Source: Scytonema millei VB511283
GTDB lineage: Bacteria; Cyanobacteriota; Cyanobacteriia; Cyanobacteriales; Chroococcidiopsidaceae
Direction of reading: 5' to 3'
Length of the DNA stretch: 64,000 bases
NCBI RefSeq assembly: GCF_000817735.3
Contig: NZ_JTJC03000009.1
Location: forward strand, 62,001 to 126,000
The position numbers were made by a program, and so were the translations under genes. Below are positions 1 through 7,904 of the stretch, piece after piece; position 1 is the stretch's first letter; each line of letters begins with the position of its first letter. The notes under the pieces are model-generated. The model was not told where the DNA came from. It was given only the letters and a program-made list of their open reading frames with translations, and made no database searches.

Positions 1-53
1 TTGGCAGAGCGCGATCGCATAAACTCACTATTTACTCAAGTCTTGTAGAAACC

Positions 54-1499
54 TTGTCAGCTCTTAGCAATACGCAACCTCTAGCGGCTGCAACAGAATT
101 AACCACCCACCAGCCGCCGATAATTTCCAAACCCGTCCTTCGGACTAGCCTCAAGGCTTCTACTATTGATGGTGTCTTTGCTGCTATCTTTTCTAGCGTT
201 ACCAGTGGTGTTTTACTAACTAACTTTTTGCTTCAGTTGGGGGCAAATCCTTTAGAAGTTGGGATGCTCTCTTCGATTCCAATGCTGACGAGTTTACTAC
301 AACCATTAGGAGCATTCTTAGCCGAACGAAGTAGCAGCCGTCACTTTTTTTGTTGGTGGACTTTTATCCCCGCACGACTATTATGGTTAATTCCCATCGC
401 AGGTATTTGTTGGATTGGTTGGTTTAATGCTAACTCTCACCAATTAGTCAGGTTGACTTTGGCAACTATTTTCGCTAGCAATATTCTTGCAGGCTTAGGT
501 ACTTCCTCTTGGCTGAGTTGGATGGCGGCTTTAGTCCCCCATCGCTTGCGGGGTCGATATTTTGGTTTTCGCAATAGTGCGGCAAGTTTGACGACTTTAA
601 TCGCCGTACCTCTAGCAGGATTGACAATTTCGATTCTGCCTGGTGATACGATTCAGGGATACGGTATCGTCTTGGGATTGGGCATTATTGCAGGAATCAT
701 CAGTTTGGCGTGTCAAAATTTCATGGTCGATATCAATCCCCAATTGCCACCACCGTCGCTATTATCGCCATCACAATCGCATTCTCTAGCAGTAGCAGAA
801 GTCATACAACCGCCGCCAATTTTTAGCTTGTTCCGAGATTTAAATTTCGTCAAATTTCTACTGTACTTCGGTTTGTGGGCATTTGCGGTTAACTTAATCG
901 TGCCGTTTTATAACCTTTACTTGCTAGACAATTTAAAACTAGACCTCAATTGGGTGTCTTTATATACGAGTCTCCATGCAGGCACGAACTTGGTGATGCT
1001 GCTTATTTGGGGTAAGCTAGCCGATCGCCTGGGGAATCGTCCCTTATTGTTGATAATAGGGATTTTAGTGGGAGTTTTACCTTTATTCTGGCTGGGAACG
1101 GGAAATAACTTATTATCACTGTGGCTGTGGTTGCCACTCATTCACCTAGTTAAAGGTTCGCTGTGGGCAGCTATTGACTTGTGTAGTAACAATATCCAAA
1201 TGGAATTAGCACCCAAGTCTCATCCTTCCAGTTATTTTGCGATCGCTGCTGCCACTGCTGGGGTATTTGGTGCTTTGGGGACAACGGTAGGCAGCCAACT
1301 CACAACTTTAGATGCGATCGGTGGTCTCCCTGGAGTGTTTATTATTTCTACTATTGTGCGTTTACTTGCTTTATTTCCCTTGATTTTCGTCCGCGAACCG
1401 CGCAGCCAGTCCCTCACCCAAGTTTTACGCCTTCACCTACGGAAACCGCAATTAGTAACAGAGGAGCCTGCAACAAGCGCGACTAATTCTGCACAATAG
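54..1499 (+). CDS. MFS transporter (possibly 5'-truncated by window edge)
   Basis: Major facilitator superfamily permease, 481 residues from a TTG at 54; substrate unknown. About twelve hydrophobic segments are visible in two halves. They are separated by a polar, proline- and serine-rich loop near residues 225-260. The loop between the second and third helices contains the LAERSS stretch and the second half has WGKLADRLGNRP, matching the conserved cytoplasmic MFS A-type motif (G-x-L-a-D-r-x-G-x-r). No stop codon lies upstream in this frame as far as base 3, so the true start may be outside the window. The family assignment is secure; the transported compound cannot be inferred. Confidence 0.85.
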   Translation: MSALSNTQPLAAATELTTHQPPIISKPVLRTSLKASTIDGVFAAIFSSVTSGVLLTNFLLQLGANPLEVGMLSSIPMLTSLLQPLGAFLAERSSSRHFFCWWTFIPARLLWLIPIAGICWIGWFNANSHQLVRLTLATIFASNILAGLGTSSWLSWMAALVPHRLRGRYFGFRNSAASLTTLIAVPLAGLTISILPGDTIQGYGIVLGLGIIAGIISLACQNFMVDINPQLPPPSLLSPSQSHSLAVAEVIQPPPIFSLFRDLNFVKFLLYFGLWAFAVNLIVPFYNLYLLDNLKLDLNWVSLYTSLHAGTNLVMLLIWGKLADRLGNRPLLLIIGILVGVLPLFWLGTGNNLLSLWLWLPLIHLVKGSLWAAIDLCSNNIQMELAPKSHPSSYFAIAAATAGVFGALGTTVGSQLTTLDAIGGLPGVFIISTIVRLLALFPLIFVREPRSQSLTQVLRLHLRKPQLVTEEPATSATNSAQ

Positions 1500-1543
1500 T
1501 AATTAGTTGCAAGTCATTTGTTCATTGTCAGTTGTTATTTGCT

Positions 1544-1585
1544 AATGACCAATGACCAATGACCAATGACCAATGACCAATGACT
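1544..1585. repeat. AATGACC heptamer array
   Basis: Six head-to-tail heptamers (AATGACC, the last one AATGACT) fill the spacer just before the moaA start. The same kind of seven-base array occurs in many spacers of this window. Confidence 0.9.
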
Positions 1586-1592
1586 AAACAGC

Positions 1593-2582
1593 ATGAATAA
1601 AGTAGATTACCTCCGAATTAGCTTAATCGACCGCTGTAATTTTCGGTGTCAGTATTGTATGCCCGAAGGTGCAGAGCTGGATTATATTTTGCGACAACAG
1701 CTATTAACGGCTGAGGAATTGCTAACTTTAATTCGCGAGGTATTCATTCCAGTAGGGTTTACGCGATTTCGATTGACTGGTGGCGAACCGTTACTGCATC
1801 CGCAGGTTGTAGAAATTGTCCGAGCGATCGCAACTCTACCTCAAACTCAAGACCTGGCGATGACAACAAACGCATTTTTGTTGGCAAACAAGGCGCAAAA
1901 TCTCTACGATGCAGGATTAAGACGGATCAACATCAGCCTCGACTCCCTCGATCCTGAAGTGTTCGATCGCATTGTAGGCAGTCGCGGACGTTCTCGCTGG
2001 CAGCAAGTTTGGGATGGGATTCAAGCCGCGCATCGGGTGGGTTTCGATCCCTTGAAATTGAATGTCGTCGTGATTCCTGGGGTAAATGATTGCGAAGTCT
2101 TAGATTTAGCCGCCCTTACCCTAACTCGTTACTGGCACGTCCGGTTTATTGAATTTATGCCCATTGGTAACTCGCAAATGTTTGGCGATCGCGGTTGGGT
2201 TGCTTCTGCTGAGTTACGCCAGCGCATCCGCGAGGCTTACGGCTTAGTCGAGTCGCAAGTGCGGGGTAATGGACCTGCGGATGTATTTCAAATTCCTGGG
2301 GCAAAAGGTACGCTGGGATTTATCAGTCAAATGTCAGAATGTTTTTGCGATCGCTGCAATCGGATGCGTCTGTCTGCCGATGGCTGGCTGCGTCCCTGTC
2401 TGCTCAACGAAATGGGACAAATTGACCTTAAATCTGCCCTGCGCGCTGGTGTTCCTACTGACGAAATTCGCGATCGAGTTACCCAACTACTTGCCCTGAA
2501 ATCGGATATTAACTACAAACAAAGAGAATCTGGAACATCTACCGGAATTTATGCTCGTACCATGTCGCAAATTGGTGGGTAG
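1593..2582 (+). CDS. moaA: GTP 3',8-cyclase MoaA
   Basis: Radical SAM enzyme for the first step of molybdenum cofactor synthesis: GTP to 3',8-cyclo-7,8-dihydro-GTP, later turned by MoaC into cPMP. 329 residues, the usual length. The SAM cluster motif is C15-x3-C19-x2-C22, the GGEP motif is at 63-66, and the second 4Fe-4S cluster has C252, C255 and C269. The protein ends in Gly-Gly, the conserved MoaA tail needed for activity. The ATG follows an AATGACC array and no strong ribosome binding site is seen. The molybdopterin synthase subunit moaE lies 53 kb away in this window; no other moa gene is adjacent. Confidence 0.97.
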   Translation: MNKVDYLRISLIDRCNFRCQYCMPEGAELDYILRQQLLTAEELLTLIREVFIPVGFTRFRLTGGEPLLHPQVVEIVRAIATLPQTQDLAMTTNAFLLANKAQNLYDAGLRRINISLDSLDPEVFDRIVGSRGRSRWQQVWDGIQAAHRVGFDPLKLNVVVIPGVNDCEVLDLAALTLTRYWHVRFIEFMPIGNSQMFGDRGWVASAELRQRIREAYGLVESQVRGNGPADVFQIPGAKGTLGFISQMSECFCDRCNRMRLSADGWLRPCLLNEMGQIDLKSALRAGVPTDEIRDRVTQLLALKSDINYKQRESGTSTGIYARTMSQIGG

Positions 2583-2585
2583 AAG

Positions 2586-2611
2586 TAGGGGCGCACAGCC
2601 GTGCGCCCCTA
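2586..2611. repeat. GGGGCGCAC palindromic repeat, copy 1
   Basis: Inverted repeat AGGGGCGCAC-agcc-GTGCGCCCCT directly after the moaA stop. Related copies are at 28179, 42666 and 52060. It could fold in the moaA transcript, but no U-tract follows. Confidence 0.85.
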
Positions 2612-2637
2612 CTCAAAATCAAACGGGCAAAAATCAA

Positions 2638-2670
2638 CAAGCCCTCCAATTGACGGAATCGGAGGGCTTG
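2638..2670 (-). terminator. Probable rpsD terminator
   Basis: A perfect 10-bp stem (CAAGCCCTCC / GGAGGGCTTG) with a 13-base loop. Read on the minus strand, downstream of rpsD, it is followed by TTGATTTTTG, a U-rich tail. The plus-strand side is not U-rich, so I assign it to rpsD. Confidence 0.7.
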
Positions 2671-2744
2671 ATATTAACAATTACAAAACCTAATCATAAA
2701 ATTGTCAATGGCGCACCGCAGCCGCACGAGTGTAGCCATCGAAA

Positions 2745-3353
2745 TTAAGCCTGTCTGGAGTAGTATTCAACTACCAACAGTTCGTTCACTTGCAGAGCAA
2801 CCCATTCGCGCTCAATAACGCTGTTCACTTTACCTTCCAGCTTATTCTTATCAAATTCAAGGTGACTGGGTAGGTTTGCTAAACCAGGATACTGGAGATT
2901 ATTTTCTACTAACTGCCGCGATTGCGCTTTATTTTTGATACCAATGACCTCCCCTGGACGACACTGATAGCTAGCGATATTAACTTCGCGACCGTTTACC
3001 GTAACGTGACCGTGATTGACTAGCTGCCGCGCTGCTGGGATGGTGGGAGCCATACCCATACGAAAAACGGTATTATCCAAACGCATTTCCAACAGTTGCA
3101 ATAGCACTTGTCCGGTAGAGCCAGTTACTCTTCTTGCCCGCCGCACGTAGCGCAGTAACTGCTTTTCAGTCAAGCCGTAGTTAAAGCGGAGCTTTTGCTT
3201 TTCTTCCAAACGGATAGCATACTCAGAACGCTTCTTGCGAGCCTGTCCGTGTTGTCCAGGTGGGTAGGAGCGTCTGGCATTTTTCCGAGTCAAACCTGGC
3301 AGATCGCCCAGGCGACGAACAACTCTTAGTCTTGGTCCTCGATAGCGGGACAT
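2745..3353 (-). CDS. rpsD: 30S ribosomal protein S4
   Basis: Primary 16S rRNA-binding protein of the small subunit, 202 residues as in other cyanobacteria and plastids. The start [16 protein letters not shown] and the segment [18 protein letters not shown] are characteristic S4 sequence. The S4 RNA-binding domain follows from about residue 90 ([20 protein letters not shown], then [10 protein letters not shown]). It stands alone rather than in a ribosomal operon, which is usual for cyanobacterial rpsD. A hairpin with a U-rich tail lies downstream. Confidence 0.98.
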   Translation of the reverse strand: MSRYRGPRLRVVRRLGDLPGLTRKNARRSYPPGQHGQARKKRSEYAIRLEEKQKLRFNYGLTEKQLLRYVRRARRVTGSTGQVLLQLLEMRLDNTVFRMGMAPTIPAARQLVNHGHVTVNGREVNIASYQCRPGEVIGIKNKAQSRQLVENNLQYPGLANLPSHLEFDKNKLEGKVNSVIEREWVALQVNELLVVEYYSRQA

Positions 3354-3427
3354 TCAATCTTCCTCTGCTTAATCTGCGCGAACTATTCCAAAACTACAAT
3401 TATAAATCTAAAATATGGTATCTGAAA

Positions 3428-3592
3428 AGCCCTGGTTAGTGGCTAGTGGCTAGTAGCTAGTAGCTAGTGGTTGGTGGCTGGCGGTTAGTGGCTAGTAGTA
3501 GAATTCTTCATCTAGTCACTAGTCACCAGCCACTAGTCACTGACAACTGGTCGCTGATAACTGATAATTGATAACTGATAGCTGATACCCTC
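3428..3592. repeat. Heptamer array with strand inversion
   Basis: Spacer made of GTGGCTA/GTAGCTA-type heptamers, which flip near 3510 to their complement (TAGTCAC, CAGCCAC) and then pass into AACTGAT units. The two halves can pair as a long imperfect hairpin. It separates the divergent rpsD and the secreted protein gene at 3631. Confidence 0.75.
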
Positions 3593-3630
3593 AAATTGTA
3601 GTTATTTACAAATTTCTTGGTGGGAGTGTT

Positions 3631-4260
3631 ATGGGGAAAACAATTTATTTGGTGGCTGGCTCATTGGCGATCGCTGGTTGGATCGGTAGCAATTTTCCTG
3701 CAACTGGGGCTGAAATTGTCACCGACTCTTTACGTAACGGTTATCGTGCTTGTACGGCGCGAATGCTTAATTCTGGAGTTTCACCCGAAGCAGCAGCGAG
3801 AGCCTGTGCGGGGGCGCTTTACCCGAAGGATGTCGCTCGTTGCGTGACGAGAATTGAGGGGCAGACGGAAATTTCTGCCCAAGATGCTTTAGCGACTTGC
3901 ACCCAAGCCCGCCGACCTATAGAGTTGTCAAGGTGTGTCGTTGGCATTAGCGAAAATAGCCAAGGGCAACCCGTACCAGGTGTACTAGATTTTTGTGGTC
4001 GCAGTTTGTTACCAATTCGTTATGCTGAATGTGTCGTTGGATTGCGGCGAGAAATTAATGAGTTAGCTCCTACCCAAGCAATGGAAACTTGTATTAGTGC
4101 AGGCGATCGCCCTTTGGATTTTGCACCTAATTTTATTCCCCAAGGTCAATTACAACAACCAGTAACATCTCCGGCTCTGACTGCACCTGCAACACCCGAA
4201 CAAACTGCTCCCACACCAGATGCACCTGCATCAGATACGCCGACTCCAGCTACGCCCTAG
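3631..4260 (+). CDS. Secreted protein with four tandem two-cysteine repeats
   Basis: 209 residues, function unknown. An N-terminal signal peptide (about 1-26, hydrophobic LVAGSLAIAGWIG, then ATGA) implies export. The mature part has eight cysteines at 41, 59, 71, 90, 102, 122, 134 and 154. Spacings alternate about 19 and 12, so the region is four tandem units of 31-32 residues, each with two cysteines and a unit start resembling RCVVGI. A proline/threonine-rich tail (about 170-209) ends the protein and looks like a flexible linker. The ATG at 3631 follows GTGGGAGTGTT, a weak ribosome binding site. I read disulfide bonding as likely but unproven. Confidence 0.75.
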   Translation: MGKTIYLVAGSLAIAGWIGSNFPATGAEIVTDSLRNGYRACTARMLNSGVSPEAAARACAGALYPKDVARCVTRIEGQTEISAQDALATCTQARRPIELSRCVVGISENSQGQPVPGVLDFCGRSLLPIRYAECVVGLRREINELAPTQAMETCISAGDRPLDFAPNFIPQGQLQQPVTSPALTAPATPEQTAPTPDAPASDTPTPATP

Positions 4261-4298
4261 AAAGGGCAAGGGAGAATTCGGAATTCGGAATTACTTCT

Positions 4299-4367
4299 GT
4301 AGGGGCGGGTTTTGACTGAAGATAGCTTGTTGGCAGTGGTGAATCTTGGGCTAAACCTGCCTCTACG
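4299..4367. repeat. MITE-like repeat, copy 1
   Basis: Starts GTAGGGGCGGGTTT and ends with CTAAACCTGCCTCTACGG, imperfect terminal inverted repeats about 69 bp apart. It has the same architecture as copies at 26531, 26602, 28101 and 32454. Confidence 0.6.
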
Positions 4368-4371
4368 GTTT

Positions 4372-4404
4372 CCTGATAACTGATAACTGATAACTGATAA
4401 CTGA
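4372..4404. repeat. AACTGAT heptamer array
   Basis: About four units of AACTGAT immediately upstream of the HAD phosphatase start codon. Confidence 0.85.
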
Positions 4405-4413
4405 CTCCCCGTT

Positions 4414-5235
4414 ATGAACCAAGAAATTAAATTACTCGTCCTCGATATTGATGGGACGATCGCGGGTAAGTCAAATCAAATTAATACCAAAGTTAAAAAA
4501 GCGATTCAAGCGGTGCGGGCAAAAGGCATACAAGTGGCTGTAGCAACAGGACGAATGTATCGTTCTGCTTTGCGTTTCCATCATGAGATAGGTTCGACTT
4601 TGCCCTTACTTGCCTATCAAGGTGCTTGGATTCAAGATCCAGCTACCCAGAAAATGCACCGTCATTGGACTGTTGCCAAGCAAACAGCAATTCAACTGTT
4701 AGATTACTTCGAGCAACCTGAATTGCGATCGCTGCTTTCGGTTCATTTCTATATCAACGATCGCCTCTACGTGCGCGAACTGACTTCTGAAACCCGACTT
4801 TACTCCGAACGCTCTGGGATTGAGGCGATCGCGGTGGGAGATTTACGCCAAGCTTTAACCACAGAACCAACGAAAGTATTGGCTCTGTGCGACGACACCG
4901 AAATCATCGATCGCTTACTCAGCAGCCTGCGTCAGCAATATACCCCCGCTGAACTATACCTGACTAAATCCGTTGCTACCTTCTTTGAAGCAACTAACCC
5001 TTCAATCAATAAAGGTGTAGGCGTGCGTTACTTAGCTGAAGAACTCCTGGGGATCGCTGCTGCTAACGTGATGGCGATTGGTGATAACTTTAACGATGTA
5101 GAGATGTTAGAGTATGCAGGGATCGGTGTAGCAATGGGTAACGCTCCAGCTGACGTACAGGCGATCGCTCAGTGGGTAGCGCCTAGCGTCGAGCAAAACG
5201 GAGTTGCAGTTGCAATTGAAAAATTCTTACTTTAA
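4414..5235 (+). CDS. Cof-type HAD family phosphatase
   Basis: 273-residue hydrolase of the haloacid dehalogenase superfamily, Cof/IIB subgroup. These enzymes dephosphorylate small metabolites such as sugar phosphates or flavin phosphates through an aspartyl-phosphate intermediate. The DxDGT motif has D11 (nucleophile) and D13. The fourth motif GDNFNDVEML lies near residue 223 and is followed by GVAMGNA, typical of the Cof group. A cap domain fits between about 85 and 190. The ATG follows an AACTGAT array with no clear ribosome binding site. The substrate cannot be assigned from sequence. Confidence 0.9.
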   Translation: MNQEIKLLVLDIDGTIAGKSNQINTKVKKAIQAVRAKGIQVAVATGRMYRSALRFHHEIGSTLPLLAYQGAWIQDPATQKMHRHWTVAKQTAIQLLDYFEQPELRSLLSVHFYINDRLYVRELTSETRLYSERSGIEAIAVGDLRQALTTEPTKVLALCDDTEIIDRLLSSLRQQYTPAELYLTKSVATFFEATNPSINKGVGVRYLAEELLGIAAANVMAIGDNFNDVEMLEYAGIGVAMGNAPADVQAIAQWVAPSVEQNGVAVAIEKFLL

Positions 5236-5299
5236 ATCAGTCATTTGTCAGTTGTCATTTGTGAGTGTTCTACTAACGACGAATGACCAAAAATCAGAA

Positions 5300-5338
5300 A
5301 GGACACCAACGACTGTCCGTGTTTCGTCTTGGTGTCCT
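5300..5338. other. Hairpin with 10-bp perfect stem
   Basis: AGGACACCAA pairs with TTGGTGTCCT across a 19-base loop between two convergent genes. There is no U-tract, so a classical terminator is doubtful. It could still limit read-through or protect transcript ends. Confidence 0.6.
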
Positions 5339-5508
5339 GACTGGTTCGCTCCTCACACACCCTTATAGTAGAGTAATGTTTTTGATTTGTCACCCCCTTG
5401 AACGCTAATTTCTACCTAAAGACAGATAAGATTTGCCTATAGAGCAAGATGCCTTTTACAGTGACCAGTGACCAGTGACCTGTTACCAGTTTTATACTGT
5501 TTGCTAGT

Positions 5509-6507
5509 TCAAAGTTCTAAGGGTGCGCAACTATTTAATACTTCTACTAAGAGTATTCTAAATAGAGATTGAGCGATCGCCACTAAGCCAAGTCGCCCTT
5601 GTGCTAAGTTGAGATTTTGATTTTTGACCTCTCCCCAAATGCGACATTGACTATAAAAAGTTTGAAAAGCTTGACTCAGATTCAGAGCTATTTTTAACCA
5701 ATTTAAAGACTTGCGAGTAGGATTGGGGCAATAAAGATCGTCTAATACTGCGATCGATTCGAGGAGTAGATTTAACTCGGATGGGTGTTGCAAACAAATT
5801 TTTGCGTCACTCAACCAAGGAATAGGTTGAGGTGATATAACCTGTAGGCATGAAGAATTAATGTCAGAGTTTCTTGACGTAATTGTAATTATTTTCTCCC
5901 GATGAGCCATGTGTAATAGAGAACAACATCGAGCATGAGCGTACTGAATGGGAAATAGGGAATTGGTAGTTGGTAGTTGGTAGTTGGTAGTTGGTAGTTG
6001 GTAGTTGTTTTTTGCTCCCTCAGCTCCCATTCTTCGAGAAGGGCTATTCTCCGAGAAGCCACCCTTCGGGTGTCTACGCCCTACAGCTACCTCAGCTCTC
6101 TTCTCCCCCCTGCTCCCTGCTCCCTGCTCCCTACTCCCTAAACTGGGTAGTGTCTCAATCCAGTGTTGCAACCAAGCAGCCAGACTGGGTTGAGTTAATT
6201 CTAAGTCGATCCACCCTGGGGGAACGACTTGAAAAATCAAGTTTTGTTGATGGTTTTGTTGGGCAATTAGCTGCGATATAGATTGGGCAACTTCTATAGT
6301 TGGGGAGTTGACAAGTTGACTTAATTTGAACGCGACCGCGCACCTGTAAACACCGGGACGCTGCTTAGATAACTGTAAAGGAATATAACTTTTGCGATCT
6401 GTTAAGGACGGAGTGTCTAATATATACAAACTTAGTGCTGCTTGTATGCACTGTAACAGCGCTCGCGTAGGTGTTAACTCGGCTGCTGGAGGTGACTGAC
6501 GATCCAC
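5509..6507 (-). CDS. DALR anticodon-binding domain protein with repeat-derived insertion
   Basis: 332 residues. The C-terminal part (about 189-332) resembles the DALR anticodon-binding domain of arginyl-tRNA synthetase (YAHARCCSLLHMAHRE, then LNLSQAFQTFYSQC and RLGLVAIAQSLFRILL). No catalytic HIGH or KMSKS motif is present, so this is a stand-alone relative, not a synthetase. Residues about 123-188 are low complexity (NYQLPTTNYQLPTTN and similar) and are encoded by the same heptamer repeats found in spacers. They read as an in-frame insertion between the N-terminal part and the DALR domain. Role unknown, perhaps tRNA binding. Confidence 0.75.
   Translation of the reverse strand: MDRQSPPAAELTPTRALLQCIQAALSLYILDTPSLTDRKSYIPLQLSKQRPGVYRCAVAFKLSQLVNSPTIEVAQSISQLIAQQNHQQNLIFQVVPPGWIDLELTQPSLAAWLQHWIETLPSLGSREQGAGSRGEKRAEVAVGRRHPKGGFSENSPSRRMGAEGAKNNYQLPTTNYQLPTTNSLFPIQYAHARCCSLLHMAHREKIITITSRNSDINSSCLQVISPQPIPWLSDAKICLQHPSELNLLLESIAVLDDLYCPNPTRKSLNWLKIALNLSQAFQTFYSQCRIWGEVKNQNLNLAQGRLGLVAIAQSLFRILLVEVLNSCAPLEL
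5944..6141 (-). repeat. Intragenic heptamer/SDR insertion in the DALR gene
   Basis: About 200 bp of spacer-type sequence inside the coding frame: (TTGGTAG)n, then a hairpin-forming CTTCGAGAAGG...CACCCTTCGGGTG segment, then (CTCCCTG)n. No stop codon arises in the gene's frame. Confidence 0.8.
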
Positions 6508-7066
6508 TTTTAATTTATAGTTAAAACCTCTATCCCTACCTGGGGGATCTACCGAGGTTTCATGTAAACCAATTAGTTAACCCCTATTTTTTGAATAGTT
6601 GCTTGAGAATACTATACTCTAGCGAAACTTACTATTGCTAGAGCGTTCGTTCATCCGCGATTGTACTGAAAAATTTATCGGCTTTCGCTGAAAAAATCTG
6701 GCGATTTCAGTAGATTTACGGTACAAAAAAACTTAGTCCCATGTTGTTGACAATCTCTTGTCACAATTTTCCCTAGCTCAACTACAATCATTTGTACAGC
6801 TGTTACTTGCAATTCCCTGGTTTGATTGTTTACACTTATCTGTTGTTTTAAATATGAACTATACGGATAAAAAACTAGAAAGTAGGAGAATTGATTAAGT
6901 AATTGAGTGATTTAGAATACTAGGATTGTGTTGCAAGAATGTATAGCTAAGTTCGCTTAGCTACGATTGCTATTACTGGTTTGAGGAGTAAAGTTCGCTT
7001 GCCAACCAATTTGGCAATGGCTGAGCTTTACAGTGACGTTTCGTCTATCGCCAACTGTTGCAAATT
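6508..7066. other. Divergent promoter region, no gene seen
   Basis: AT-rich spacer between the divergent DALR and Crp-family genes. The only ordered element I see is a dyad TGACA-N6-TGTCA at 6748-6763, extended by flanking TTG and CAA. Its layout resembles Crp/Fnr-type operators and could be autoregulatory, but the match to TGTGA-N6-TCACA is imperfect. I found no RNA gene or short ORF with a good ribosome binding site. Confidence 0.5.
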
Positions 7067-7783
7067 ATGCATTCCCCATCCGCTTCTCCAGAGTCGCAAA
7101 GACCATTTTTAACCTGGCAACGGATTCTTGACTGGGCGCAGGAACACTATCGCGTTCGCTCTTTCAGTAAAGACGAACGCATTCCGGCTCGACCTGGACT
7201 GCTCTATCTCGTTCAAAGAGGTGCTGTGCGACTTGTAGGTACAGCTCAAGTTAGCGCAACTAGTCAGCTATCATCTCGGCGCATCAACAGAACACCTGAA
7301 GAAGCTTTTTTAGGCTTTGTTGGCGCTGGACAGCCGTTTGAAATTGTTGCCCAATCTCCGTTTACGCTTCAAGCTTATGCCCATGTAGAACCTACTTTAG
7401 TAGTATGGATGTACTGGCATGACTTGGATAACTGGCCCCACTTTCGGCGGGAAGTTCTCGATGCATTTCGCTACCAACATCAGCGCAAGTTACTGTGGCT
7501 GAGTGCTTTAGGACAGCGACGGACGATCGATCGTCTCTTGGGATTCTTAACCCTGCTGGTAGAAGAATATGGGCAACCAGCGACAAGTGAAGAAGATCCC
7601 GATCTTCTGCGCGGATACTCTCTACCGTTTACACTGACGCACGCCCAAATTGGTAGTGCGATCGGTTCGACGCGAGTAACCGTGACTCGTTTGATGGGTA
7701 AGCTACGCCAACGCGGTTTACTCATCGCTCAAGAAGATAATCTCATCTGTTTGCCAGCCGATTCGATCAATCGAGCGAGTTAG
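7067..7783 (+). CDS. Crp/Fnr-family transcriptional regulator
   Basis: 238 residues from the ATG at 7067; a TTG nine bases upstream is a less likely start. The N-terminal part (about 20-125) fits a cyclic-nucleotide-binding-type beta barrel followed by a long dimerisation helix. The C-terminal part holds a winged helix-turn-helix near 190-215 (THAQIGSAIGSTRVTVTRLM), the signature of Crp/NtcA-type regulators. I do not see the classical cAMP-binding phosphate cassette, so the ligand is unknown. It is not NtcA itself by sequence. It is convergent with the phosphate-binding-like gene at 7905, and a possible operator dyad lies upstream at 6748. Confidence 0.85.
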   Translation: MHSPSASPESQRPFLTWQRILDWAQEHYRVRSFSKDERIPARPGLLYLVQRGAVRLVGTAQVSATSQLSSRRINRTPEEAFLGFVGAGQPFEIVAQSPFTLQAYAHVEPTLVVWMYWHDLDNWPHFRREVLDAFRYQHQRKLLWLSALGQRRTIDRLLGFLTLLVEEYGQPATSEEDPDLLRGYSLPFTLTHAQIGSAIGSTRVTVTRLMGKLRQRGLLIAQEDNLICLPADSINRAS

Positions 7784-7904
7784 TTACAGAGGAGTGAGGA
7801 GCGAGGAGCGAGGGTATTGAATATCACAAGAGCTGTGATTGAGAAACTAAAGCCTTTCCTGCCATTTGTCTCTCTTTCCCTCACTCCTAACTCCTAACCC
7901 CTCA

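Noticed and set aside
2551-2748. 65-codon frame after moaA
   Set aside because: It translates the GGGGCGCAC repeat (GAQPCAPTQ) and the rpsD terminator and overlaps moaA; no family resemblance.
5991-6281. Plus-strand frames in the DALR gene
   Set aside because: They translate the complement of heptamer repeats and of the DALR coding sequence.
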